Assembly: GCA_945877315.1 (NCBI GenBank)
Contig: CAMCRP010000007.1
Coordinates: forward strand, 1 to 64,000
DNA: 64,000 nucleotides
DNA from: an uncultured Ruminococcus sp.
GTDB lineage: Bacteria; Bacillota; Clostridia; Oscillospirales; Ruminococcaceae
Direction: 5' to 3'
In this document: positions 52,237 through 59,757 of the stretch, piece by piece
How the letters are laid out: each line of letters starts with the position of its first letter
How positions within the stretch are numbered: position 1 is the first letter of the stretch
Program-made: the position numbers and the translations under genes
Notes under the pieces: model-generated
Seen by the model: only the letters and a program-made list of their open reading frames with translations
Databases searched by the model: none
What the model was told of the DNA's origin: nothing

Positions 52237-53247
52237 ATGGCAACAATTCTTGTTACAGGCGGAGCGGGTTTTATCGGAAGCCACACCTGCGTGGAGCTTT
52301 TGAACAGCGGATATGACATTGTGGTGATGGACAATTTTTCCAATTCCAAGCCCGAAGCACTGAACCGAATCAAGAAGATAACAGGCAAGGACTTCAAGTT
52401 CTATGAAACGGATATGCTGGATTACGAGGGCACTTCCAGGATCTTCAAGGAAAACAAAATTGATGCAGTTATCCATTTTGCGGGACTGAAGGCAGTTGGC
52501 GAAAGCTGCGCAAAGCCCGTTGAATACTACTATAACAACATTACAGGAACGCTGGAGCTTATTAAGGCTATGCGTGACAACGGCTGCAAAAGGATAGTTT
52601 TCTCCTCCTCGGCAACTGTTTACGGCATGAACAATCCTGTGCCTTACGTTGAAACTATGCCGACATCTGCAACAAATCCTTACGGCTACACTAAGGTTAT
52701 GATCGAGCAGATACTCTCCGATACTGCCAAGGCTGACAAGGAGTGGAGCGTTGTTTTGCTGAGATATTTCAATCCCATTGGCGCACACGAAAGCGGTCTT
52801 ATCGGCGAGGATCCCAACGGTATTCCCAACAATCTGCTGCCCTATATTGCACAGGTGGCTGTGGGTAAGCTGCAGTGCCTGAGCGTTTACGGCAACGATT
52901 ATGACACTCCCGACGGAACGGGCGTGAGGGATTATATCCACGTTGTTGACCTGGCTTCGGGACATCTTTGTGCGGTGGACTATGCTCTCAAACACAGCGG
53001 TGTTGAAGCGGTAAATCTGGGAACGGGCAAGGGCACAAGCGTGCTGGAGGTCGTTGCGGCTTTTGAAAAGGCTTCGGGTGTTAAGATCAACTATAAGATC
53101 GCTCCCAGACGTGCGGGAGATATTGCTACCTGTTATGCAAACACCGACAAGGCAAAGGCTCTCTTCGGCTGGGAGGCAAAGGCTGACATTAACAAGATGT
53201 GTGCAGACAGCTGGAATTTTACAAAGAATAATCCTAACGGGCTTTGA
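52237..53247 (+). CDS. galE: UDP-glucose 4-epimerase
   Basis: Interconverts UDP-glucose and UDP-galactose. 336 residues: NAD-binding GGAGFIGSH (8-16), SSSATVYG, catalytic YxxxK as YGYTK, and HVVDLASGH. GGAGG about 9 bp before the ATG. Leloir-pathway partner galK is 6.5 kb downstream, in a separate unit. Confidence 0.97.
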   Translation: MATILVTGGAGFIGSHTCVELLNSGYDIVVMDNFSNSKPEALNRIKKITGKDFKFYETDMLDYEGTSRIFKENKIDAVIHFAGLKAVGESCAKPVEYYYNNITGTLELIKAMRDNGCKRIVFSSSATVYGMNNPVPYVETMPTSATNPYGYTKVMIEQILSDTAKADKEWSVVLLRYFNPIGAHESGLIGEDPNGIPNNLLPYIAQVAVGKLQCLSVYGNDYDTPDGTGVRDYIHVVDLASGHLCAVDYALKHSGVEAVNLGTGKGTSVLEVVAAFEKASGVKINYKIAPRRAGDIATCYANTDKAKALFGWEAKADINKMCADSWNFTKNNPNGL

Positions 53248-53279
53248 TTACCCTTTGAAAACTTAACAAACGTGGAAAA

Positions 53280-53325
53280 CGTCCGAAGCAGTTGTTATTA
53301 GGCTGCTTCGGACGATATTATTTTA
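53280..53325 (+). terminator. terminator of galE
   Basis: 12-bp perfect arms CGTCCGAAGCAG/CTGCTTCGGACG (53280-53291, 53303-53314), followed by ATATTATTTTATT. Confidence 0.88.
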
Positions 53326-53409
53326 TTATTTATAAACGCAAAATAAATAAAAATGGATATATCTGTTTTATATAAGTAAATTTCAAATACAACAAACACT
53401 ATTTCTATT

Positions 53410-53454
53410 TCTAAAAACAAACGCCGACACTCGGAGATAGTTTCCAAGTGTCGG
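53410..53454 (-). terminator. terminator of rsgA
   Basis: CCGACACT/AGTGTCGG arms (53424-53431, 53447-53454); minus strand followed by CGTTTGTTTTTAG. Confidence 0.8.
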
Positions 53455-53477
53455 GGTGATTAGAAAAATTCAGAGTA

Positions 53478-54515
53478 TCACCGGATCTCTTTCTTCCTTT
53501 GCTTCTGATATTTTGCTATGCCCTTATGCCATTCCTGCTTGTGACGGAGATATTCCTCCGAATCTGCGGAGTAGGCAGCTTCTTTCTTTAGATTTTCATA
53601 GCTTCTTAAACGTTCGGCGGACAGCTCACCGCTTTCAATTGCTGCTTTGATCGCACAGCCGGGTTCCGAATGGTGTGTGCAGTCACGGAAACGGCATTTC
53701 CCGATATATTGTTCAACATCGGTAAATGCGTTAGTAAGACCCTCCGATGTGTCCCACATTCCAAGCTCGCGCATACCCGGAGTGTCGATTATCATTGCGC
53801 CGTTTTTCAGCATAATAAGCTGCCGATGGGTGGTGGTGTGGCGGCCCTTGCTGTCGTCCTCACGGATAGAGTTCACCGCCATTATTTCCTCGCCCGCAAG
53901 AGCGTTCACAAGGCTGGATTTTCCTACGCCCGATGAGCCGAGGAAAACCAGCGTCTTTTCGGGCTTCACAAACTCGCTTAGAGCGTCCAGACCGCAGCCT
54001 GTTGATGAGCTTACGGTGTATACGGGAACTCCCGGGGCGATGCGCTCGGCTGCTCTGATATATTCGCTGTTATCCTCCAAAAGGTCAGCTTTTGTCAGAA
54101 CCACGACGGGAAATGCTCCCGACTGCCATGCAAGGGTCAGGTAGCGTTCAAGGCGGCGTTCGTTGAAGTCATGGTTCAGGGACTGCATTATGAAAACATA
54201 GTCAAAGTTCGCTGCGACCGCCTGTGCACCCATTCCCGGGGTGGGATTTCTGCGGGAACAGAAGGATTTTCGGGGGAGAGTTTCGGTAATTCGGCAGTCG
54301 CCGCTCGGAACGTAGTCGATCATTACGAAATCGCCTGCGGTGGGGAACTCTTCATTGTCATAGTAATATTCCTTGGATTTCAGCACACCGCTTACTTCGC
54401 CATGTTCGCAGACAAGCTCGAAGCGTTCCTTATGAACGGCGGTAACTCTGGCGGGAATGCCTGTGGCGTTTTCGGGTATCATATTGGGTGTAAGTCCGTA
54501 TTCTTTCATATTCAT
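53478..54515 (-). CDS. rsgA: ribosome small-subunit-dependent GTPase A
   Basis: Circularly permuted GTPase that checks the 30S subunit during maturation. 345 residues: OB-fold N-domain (about 20-90), G4 TKAD (141-144), G1 GSSGVGKSS (193-201), G3 DTPG (244-247), and a Cys/His zinc site (CRFRDCTHHSEPGC, 274-287). GGAGGA lies 9 bp before ATG 54515. Preceded by a 270-nt leader with terminator, described separately. Confidence 0.96.
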   Translation of the reverse strand: MNMKEYGLTPNMIPENATGIPARVTAVHKERFELVCEHGEVSGVLKSKEYYYDNEEFPTAGDFVMIDYVPSGDCRITETLPRKSFCSRRNPTPGMGAQAVAANFDYVFIMQSLNHDFNERRLERYLTLAWQSGAFPVVVLTKADLLEDNSEYIRAAERIAPGVPVYTVSSSTGCGLDALSEFVKPEKTLVFLGSSGVGKSSLVNALAGEEIMAVNSIREDDSKGRHTTTHRQLIMLKNGAMIIDTPGMRELGMWDTSEGLTNAFTDVEQYIGKCRFRDCTHHSEPGCAIKAAIESGELSAERLRSYENLKKEAAYSADSEEYLRHKQEWHKGIAKYQKQRKKEIR

Positions 54516-54564
54516 TGTAAAATTCCTCCAAATGGTTATATGGTTTCTCGTAAAAATTCATCAT
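54430..54564 (-). CDS. 44-codon ORF overlapping the rsgA start (out of frame)
   Basis: AUG AUG preceded by AGGAG 9 nt upstream opens MMNFYEKPYNHLEEF and closes at a TAA 86 bp inside rsgA. Translation would cover the rsgA Shine-Dalgarno and start, so it could affect rsgA translation. There is no known homology and coding may be accidental. Confidence 0.35.
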   Translation of the reverse strand: MMNFYEKPYNHLEEFYNEYERIRTYTQYDTRKRHRHSRQSYRRS

Positions 54565-54603
54565 AAAACATCACTCCTATCATCGCAGTAACCGAAAAAA
54601 GGC

Positions 54604-54707
54604 AAAAAAATAACACACCCCTTTGGATGCGTTCAAATGTGCTTCACGAAAGGTTTTACGAAAGGGCACAGCAAACAAAGGGGTCATGCCCCAACTTATT
54701 TTGTGCC
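54604..54707 (-). promoter_or_regulatory. rsgA leader attenuator: antiterminator and terminator stems
   Basis: On the minus strand, ACCCCTTTG (54676-54684) can pair with CAAAGGGGT (54617-54625), ending before TTTTTTT (54604-54610), as a terminator. The same CCCC (54680-54683) can pair instead with GGGG (54689-54692) inside an outer stem GGCACA/TGTGCC (54702-54707 with 54665-54670). The two folds are exclusive. The terminator loop is long (50 nt) but could hold smaller helices. Confidence 0.6.
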
Positions 54708-54718
54708 AATATTCGGTT

Positions 54719-54748
54719 TTACGATGCAATTACCTCACAAACAGTCAT
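54719..54748 (-). CDS. 9-codon upstream ORF in the rsgA leader
   Basis: AAAGGAG 8 nt before ATG 54748 opens MTVCEVIAS, stop TAA at 54719-54721. It ends about 12 nt before the antiterminator region. Its ribosome binding site is among the strongest in the window, and its position suggests a leader peptide for ribosome-dependent attenuation. Confidence 0.5.
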   Translation of the reverse strand: MTVCEVIAS

Positions 54749-54791
54749 CAAAAAAACTCCTTTCGCTCCGCATTACGGATTATTTGCATAT

Positions 54792-54820
54792 AGTATATCA
54801 CATTTGAAATGAAATTGCAA
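54792..54820 (-). promoter_or_regulatory. promoter of rsgA leader
   Basis: Minus strand TTGCAA (54815-54820), 17-bp spacer, extended -10 TGATATACT with TATACT at 54792-54797. Places the transcription start near 54785, roughly 270 nt before rsgA. Confidence 0.7.
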
Positions 54821-54907
54821 TAGGTTTTTGAAATTTTTTTGGAAATTTTATTCCAATATGCCGAGAATAAGCCGTTTTGTTCCGAGAAACTTCGTATAAA
54901 ATGCCCT

Positions 54908-54936
54908 TTGAAAAATTCCGCAAAAGGTGATATAAT
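54908..54936 (+). promoter_or_regulatory. promoter of the MATE gene at 55074
   Basis: TTGAAA 54908-54913, 17-bp spacer, extended -10 TGATATAAT with TATAAT 54931-54936. Divergent from the rsgA promoter; the two are about 90 bp apart. Confidence 0.7.
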
Positions 54937-54950
54937 AGTCAATGATGTGT

Positions 54951-55055
54951 AGCTGATATATTGAGCATATCAATATAAGCGTAAGTCCAATCAGCTGCAT
55001 ATCTATATATTGTATATAAAGGCGTGCAGCATTAAAGCTGTGCGCTAATTTTTTT
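54951..55055 (+). promoter_or_regulatory. attenuator leader of the MATE gene
   Basis: The leader holds a nested stem (AGCTGAT 54951-54957 with ATCAGCT 54990-54996, inner ATATTGA/TCAATAT) and then a 9-bp hairpin GCGTGCAGC/GCTGTGCGC (55022-55030, 55037-55045; two G-U) followed by seven T at 55049-55055. This terminator is 3 bp before the MATE ribosome binding site, so transcription of the gene requires read-through. Confidence 0.65.
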
Positions 55056-55073
55056 ACAAGGAGAGATAAATAT

Positions 55074-56432
55074 ATGAAGAAAACAGTATTCGGGAACAGA
55101 ATGGCGGATATGCCCATAAACAAGCTTATGCTTTCCATGGGGATACCTATGATAATATCAATGGTTCTGCAGGCGGTCTACAATATTGTGGACAGTGCCT
55201 TCGTATCCAATATGAAAACGGGCGGCGAGGCGGCACTGAATGCCCTTACACTGGCTTTTCCGCTGCAAATACTGATGGTTGCGGTCGGCATTGGAACAGG
55301 CGTGGGTGCTAACGTTCTTGTGGCAAAATGCCTTGGTATGAAGAACGGAGAGCAAGCGGGCAAGGCGGCGGGAAATGCCGTATTTCTTGCGTTTGTCATA
55401 TATCTGATATTCTTGATATTCGGAATAACAGGGGCAGAGGTCTACATAAATTCTCAGACCACCAACCCCGAAATTGCCGAAATGGGCACCGATTATATAA
55501 GGATATGCTGTGTATTCTCCTTTGGAATGTCCTTCTTTTCGGTATATGAGAAGCTTTTACAGTCCACGGGAAACTCTCTGTATTCCACAATTGCGCAGAT
55601 CGCAGGCGCAGTGACAAATATTATACTCGACCCCATACTCATATATGGTCTGCTTGGGCTCCCCGAAATGGGCGTTAGGGGAGCGGCATATGCAACGGTT
55701 ATCGGGCAGATAGTTTCGTTTATAACTGCGCTTACTTTCCATTTCAAGATCAATACAGATATCCCCAACAGCCTTAGCTTTATCAAGCCGTCGCTTGGGA
55801 CTATCAGGGATATATACATGATAGGTCTACCCGCAATAATATCTCAGGCACTCATTTCGGTCATGACATACGGTCTGAATATCATTTTTGGCGGAATCAG
55901 CGAGGCAATGGTCACCGCATACGGTCTTTTCTATAAGATACAGCAGTTTCTGCTGTTTGCTGCATACGGAATGAGGGACGCTATTATGCCCATAACGGCG
56001 TTCAGCTGCGGCACGGGAAACAAGGACAGGCTCCATGACTGCGTAAAATACGGGCAGCTCTTTACCGCCGTCATAATGCTTGTGGGATTTGCCGTCATCG
56101 AGATATTCGCCGTGCCTTTTTCGGGAATATTCGGATTGTCGGGGGAAACTCAGCAGCTTTGCATCAGCGCAATGCGGATAATATCAATATCCTTCGTGTT
56201 TGCGGGGGCGAATATTGCATATCAGGGACTTTTTCAGGCAATGGAGGGCGGCATTCAGTCGCTGGTAATATCTGTTTGCCGTCAGATATTGTTCGTGTTT
56301 CCCTTTGCGTTAATATTTGCGAATACTGGCGTAGAATGGCTGTCTTGGACGGTTTTCCCCATTGCTGAGATACTAACATTCATTATCGTCTATGTAATGT
56401 TCAAAAGGCTCCGCTGTAAAAAGGAATTCTAA
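55074..56432 (+). CDS. MATE-family efflux transporter (second)
   Basis: 452 residues, 12 membrane segments. Typical MATE start MPINKLMLSMGIPMIISMVLQAVYNIVDSAFVS, later GLPAIISQALISVMTYGLNIIF. AAGGAG precedes ATG 55074. Controlled by an attenuator leader (see above). Substrate may be a drug or metabolite. Confidence 0.92.
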   Translation: MKKTVFGNRMADMPINKLMLSMGIPMIISMVLQAVYNIVDSAFVSNMKTGGEAALNALTLAFPLQILMVAVGIGTGVGANVLVAKCLGMKNGEQAGKAAGNAVFLAFVIYLIFLIFGITGAEVYINSQTTNPEIAEMGTDYIRICCVFSFGMSFFSVYEKLLQSTGNSLYSTIAQIAGAVTNIILDPILIYGLLGLPEMGVRGAAYATVIGQIVSFITALTFHFKINTDIPNSLSFIKPSLGTIRDIYMIGLPAIISQALISVMTYGLNIIFGGISEAMVTAYGLFYKIQQFLLFAAYGMRDAIMPITAFSCGTGNKDRLHDCVKYGQLFTAVIMLVGFAVIEIFAVPFSGIFGLSGETQQLCISAMRIISISFVFAGANIAYQGLFQAMEGGIQSLVISVCRQILFVFPFALIFANTGVEWLSWTVFPIAEILTFIIVYVMFKRLRCKKEF

Positions 56433-56478
56433 TGAAAACACGCTGATTTGTTGGAAAATATTTGTTGATTTTTACCGT

Positions 56479-56507
56479 TTGAAATAATTATAAAAGTATG
56501 CTAAAAT
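56479..56507 (+). promoter_or_regulatory. promoter of the structured RNA
   Basis: TTGAAA 56479-56484, 17-bp spacer, TAAAAT 56502-56507. A start 6-8 bp later coincides with the 5' end of the folded RNA at 56513-56515. Confidence 0.7.
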
Positions 56508-56512
56508 GTCAA

Positions 56513-56727
56513 TACCGAATAAGCAACGACACACGTTATACCTTTGGGTATGTAAATCTGATCACGGTACTGCCGTTCGATTTATACTAAACACCATTTA
56601 AATCACGGAGAAGAAATCGGCGTAAAAGACTTGCGTTTATTGTTTTTTACGCCGAGAGATTTCCGTGATTAATGTGTGTTTAGTGCTACGCCCAAGGTAT
56701 AGCGTTTTTTGCTTGTTCGGATTTTTT
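56513..56727 (+). ncRNA. candidate structured RNA, about 215 nt, three-way junction
   Basis: Folded by hand. P1: 12 bp with one G-U, 56515-56526 with 56709-56720, followed by six T (56722-56727). P2: 14 bp with one G-U and one bulge, 56534-56548 with 56691-56704. Junction. P3: TAAATC/GATTTA plus inner ACGG/CCGT (56553-56584). P4: long hairpin 56586-56684, in three helices: 9 bp, 11 bp with one bulge, and 10 bp (CGGCGTAAAA/TTTTACGCCG) extendable to 13, with a purine-rich internal loop. Ends base-paired and U-tract like a stand-alone RNA, but its terminator also sits just before the next gene's ribosome binding site, so a cis-regulatory role is equally possible. No family recognised. Confidence 0.65.
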
Positions 56728-56744
56728 ATTTCAGGAGAGATATT

Positions 56745-57320
56745 ATGCCAAGAAACCAATTTGAAAGAATGATGTTTGCCCTTATGACTGTTATTGTGAC
56801 CGTCCACGGATATGTGTTTTACAGCCTTTATGTGGTAAACGGCAGCCTGCTTATGGAGATAAATCAGGCGGGAAGCGTCCTTGAAGCTGTAAATGCTCAG
56901 GGCGGAGTCTATATGTTCGGAAGAATGGTGCCTATCCGGGCGGTGGCAGCAGTGGAATTTATCTTCGCATACTGCCTTGAATGTCTGATCGGAAGTCCCT
57001 GCTCATTCAAGCTTGCCTGCAAGGTGTTTGACCCGAGGGAAACACATCCCGTACTGTTTGAAACCGCCGTTATATGCGCAACGGTGGGCATTATGTGTCC
57101 CTCAATGAGCTTTATCGCTGCATGGCTTTATTATCCGTATTACAGGGGATTCAGCATTATTACGCTGCTTGCCGACTGGTTAAAGCTGGTGTGTCTGAAT
57201 TTTCCTTTTGCGTTTTTCTCGCAGCTGTTTTTCATTCAGCCGCTTATCAGAACTTTGTTCAAAAAGATATTCCGCAGAAATGAAGCAGACTCCGCAGATA
57301 CGGTGCTTTCCGCCGATTGA
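56745..57320 (+). CDS. DUF2798-like membrane protein
   Basis: 191 residues: two halves of about 80 residues, each with two membrane segments, in the DUF2798 style (MPRNQFERMMFALMTVIVTVHGYVFYSLYVV). AGGAG lies 7 bp before ATG 56745. Frame is open from 56709, inside the RNA element. It may be controlled by the structured RNA. A terminator follows. Confidence 0.75.
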   Translation: MPRNQFERMMFALMTVIVTVHGYVFYSLYVVNGSLLMEINQAGSVLEAVNAQGGVYMFGRMVPIRAVAAVEFIFAYCLECLIGSPCSFKLACKVFDPRETHPVLFETAVICATVGIMCPSMSFIAAWLYYPYYRGFSIITLLADWLKLVCLNFPFAFFSQLFFIQPLIRTLFKKIFRRNEADSADTVLSAD

Positions 57321-57347
57321 ATTACGTGATGCTTTACTTTGCCGATC

Positions 57348-57390
57348 TCCGCTGCTTTTTGCCCTCGAAGTTGGAAAGCAGCGGATTTTT
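57348..57390 (+). terminator. terminator of the DUF2798-like gene
   Basis: 11-bp arms TCCGCTGCTTT/AAAGCAGCGGA (57348-57358, 57375-57385), then TTTTT. Confidence 0.9.
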
Positions 57391-57496
57391 GCTATCGCCG
57401 TGGGGGAGAAACCTTCGGCAAATACAAAGGCTGCGGCAGCATGCACAGCCGTGCATCTCACAAAGGCAAATCAACCGAAAAAATCCGCAAAACCGC

Positions 57497-57525
57497 TTGA
57501 CATACAGCCGTCGACAGAATATAAT
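57497..57525 (+). promoter_or_regulatory. consensus sigma-A promoter for GDSL-rodA operon
   Basis: TTGACA 57497-57502, 17-bp spacer, TATAAT 57520-57525: a perfect consensus. Confidence 0.85.
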
Positions 57526-57563
57526 ATTAATATGCACGATTATTTTGAAAAGGACTGATAAAA

Positions 57564-58397
57564 GTGAGGTTTTCTGCTGCCGTGACAGCTTTTTTAATAG
57601 CTGCAAACGCCCTGTTTTCGGGATTTTCCGTAACTGCTCATGCAGCAGAGGACGAGCTTGTTTACGCTGCCCTGGGGGACAGCATTGCCTACGGTTACGG
57701 ACTTGATAATAGGGAACGGGACGCATACCCTTATATAACCGCCGAAGCTATCGGTGCGGATAAATTCTACGATTTCACGCTTTGCGGCGCATACACCTCG
57801 GATATTATCAAAATGGCGGAGAAAAACGCCGATGCTTTGTCGGAAGCGGACGTTATTAGCCTGACTGTCGGTTCTAACAGCCTGTTTGTGCCGTTTCTTA
57901 TGTCGGCTGCGGATATGGCAGGGGTGGAGTTCCCCGAAACGGAGGCATCTGCGGACAAGCTTGAGGGGGCTGTGGATATTTCCGTGATAGTTGCGCTCTA
58001 TCGGGCGTATTCCAACGAAAAATCGCCCCAGAGAAGGAGCATGGACGAGGCATTTGCACAGTTCAGAAAAGAGTGGATAGAGCTTATAGACCTTGTTACG
58101 GAGATAAGCCCCCATGCGGATATAGTGGTCACGGGATATTATAACCCGTACCGATATTGGAATATCAAGCCCTTGAATATGGAGATGGGTAATATCGTAC
58201 AGATATATATATCCAAAATGAACAAGTTTATCGAGGTCAGCTGCCGCAAAAAGTACAGAATAGCGGATATATCCGAGGTAATGTCAGACAATATCCCCGA
58301 TATTAAAAACCCCGCAAATAACAGGTTTGACCCACACCCCGACAGCAGATGGCAGGCATATATCGCCAAGGCCGTCATATCCGAGATCCGTGGATAG
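57564..58397 (+). CDS. secreted SGNH/GDSL hydrolase
   Basis: 277 residues: signal peptide (about 1-28, ending AHA), block I with Ser in ALGDSIAYGYGL, Asn of block III in TVGSNSLF and the Asp-His pair as DPHPDSRW. Acts as an esterase or lipase outside the cell, perhaps on acetylated cell-wall polymers. GTG 57564 has AAAGGA 9 bp upstream. Followed by rodA 9 bp later. Confidence 0.88.
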   Translation: MRFSAAVTAFLIAANALFSGFSVTAHAAEDELVYAALGDSIAYGYGLDNRERDAYPYITAEAIGADKFYDFTLCGAYTSDIIKMAEKNADALSEADVISLTVGSNSLFVPFLMSAADMAGVEFPETEASADKLEGAVDISVIVALYRAYSNEKSPQRRSMDEAFAQFRKEWIELIDLVTEISPHADIVVTGYYNPYRYWNIKPLNMEMGNIVQIYISKMNKFIEVSCRKKYRIADISEVMSDNIPDIKNPANNRFDPHPDSRWQAYIAKAVISEIRG

Positions 58398-58406
58398 GAG
58401 ATCAAT

Positions 58407-59537
58407 GTGAAAGCGATATTCAGATATATACACCAATATTTCAAAAAGCTGGACAAGCAGCTTATAATAGCCGTGCTGGCGGTTTCGGCGTTTGGCGTGG
58501 TGCTGCTTTATTCTATGAGCTGCGCCGATATTATTGATATTTCGTATGTTAATACCCAAATAAAGGGAATTGTTTTGGGATTTGCTGCGGCAATGATATT
58601 GTCGTCGCTGGATTACCATATGCTTGCAAAATTATGGTTTTTGTATGTTCCTTTGACGCTGGGAATGGTACTTCTTACCTTCACAAGCTTAGGCTATCAG
58701 CCCCCGGGAACCGACGACAGAGCGTGGATAGACCTGGGTTTTATGACAATTCAGCCGTCCGAATTTCTTAAATTGGCATTTATACTTTCTTTCGGATTTC
58801 ACCTGTCGAAGATTGAAGAAAATATGAACAGCATTGTGAATGTGGGTCTGCTCTGCCTTCATGGAGTTGTCCCCGTTGCCCTCATAGCAAAGCAGGGGGA
58901 CGACGGAACGGCTATCGTCTTTATGTTCATATTCGCTGCTATGCTTTTCGCTGCGGGAATATCCTGGAAATATATTCTTGCCGCTGTTATCGCCGCACCG
59001 GCACTCTGCTGGTACGCATGGAATTACCTTATGCAGGACCATCATCGGGCACGCTTTGAGGTGCTTTTTGCGGAAGACCCCGACCCGACCATATTCTATC
59101 ATCAGAAGGTGGGGCTTATTGCCCTCGGTTCGGGGCAGCTTTTCGGAAAGGGACTGTTCGGCGGGGATTACAGTTATGTTCCCAAGGTACATAACGACTT
59201 TATTTTCTCCTATGTCGGCCAGACCTGCGGCTTTATCGGTTCGGTGGCTTTGGTTGCGGTGCTTGCGTATATCTGTCTGAAAATCGTTGCTGACAGCCGT
59301 ATCGCAAAGGACAGCCTTGGCAGAAATATCTGCGTCGGAGTGTTCGGAATGATGTTTGCCCACTGCCTGATGAATATAGGAATGGTTCTGGCTGTTATGC
59401 CTGTTATCGGCGTTCCGCTGCCCTTTATGAGTGCGGGCGGTACGGCGGTGCTTAGTATGTACATCGGTATCGGGCTGGTTATGAGCGTTTACTCACATTC
59501 GGAAAAGAATTACAGAGTGTTTTATGATGCTAATTAA
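58407..59537 (+). CDS. SEDS-family peptidoglycan polymerase, RodA/FtsW-type
   Basis: 376 residues, about ten membrane segments. SEDS motifs: LGYQPPGTDDRAWIDLGFMTIQPSEFLKLAFI, and FIFSYVGQTCGFIGSVALVAVLAY, and VMPVIGVPLPFMSAGGTAVLSMYIGIGL. The PPGT...ARRWI pattern points to RodA over FtsW. Polymerises lipid II. GTG 58407 has AGGAG upstream. Cotranscribed with the GDSL hydrolase. Confidence 0.88.
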   Translation: MKAIFRYIHQYFKKLDKQLIIAVLAVSAFGVVLLYSMSCADIIDISYVNTQIKGIVLGFAAAMILSSLDYHMLAKLWFLYVPLTLGMVLLTFTSLGYQPPGTDDRAWIDLGFMTIQPSEFLKLAFILSFGFHLSKIEENMNSIVNVGLLCLHGVVPVALIAKQGDDGTAIVFMFIFAAMLFAAGISWKYILAAVIAAPALCWYAWNYLMQDHHRARFEVLFAEDPDPTIFYHQKVGLIALGSGQLFGKGLFGGDYSYVPKVHNDFIFSYVGQTCGFIGSVALVAVLAYICLKIVADSRIAKDSLGRNICVGVFGMMFAHCLMNIGMVLAVMPVIGVPLPFMSAGGTAVLSMYIGIGLVMSVYSHSEKNYRVFYDAN

Positions 59538-59589
59538 TAGAAAAATGATTATTTCTATTTTGCTTGTATATATTTTTATTATTTTTAAG

Positions 59590-59694
59590 ATTTTACCTTA
59601 GTGATGACCGAAGGCTTCATGTCCTATGGCGGCTTTTGTGCGGACTGTTGCATTCTGCGAGGGAGTTGGTCGGGGACGCTTCCCATGCCCGACC
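59590..59694. repeat. copy of dispersed repeat before galK
   Basis: GGGACGCTTCCC at 59673-59684 is the exact reverse complement of 39961-39972, and CCTTAGTG at 59597 is the complement of the CACTAAGG core at 39986-39993. GGTCGGG/CCCGACC arms (59668-59674 and 59688-59694) form a hairpin around the first motif. Confidence 0.5.
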
Positions 59695-59757
59695 GCAGCC
59701 TTGCGGGCGAGTAAACATGGAAAAATTGGGCGGAAGCCCTAAAAAAGGAGTATATAT

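Noticed and set aside
56433..56745. SRP RNA, RNase P RNA or tmRNA in the structured spacer
   Set aside because: None of the landmark motifs (SRP GGAA tetraloop with AGCAG, RNase P conserved GAGGAAAGUC, tmRNA tRNA-like ends) are present.
57208..57558. 116-codon plus frame between DUF2798-like and GDSL genes
   Set aside because: Crosses a strong terminator and a consensus promoter; overlaps the upstream gene out of frame.
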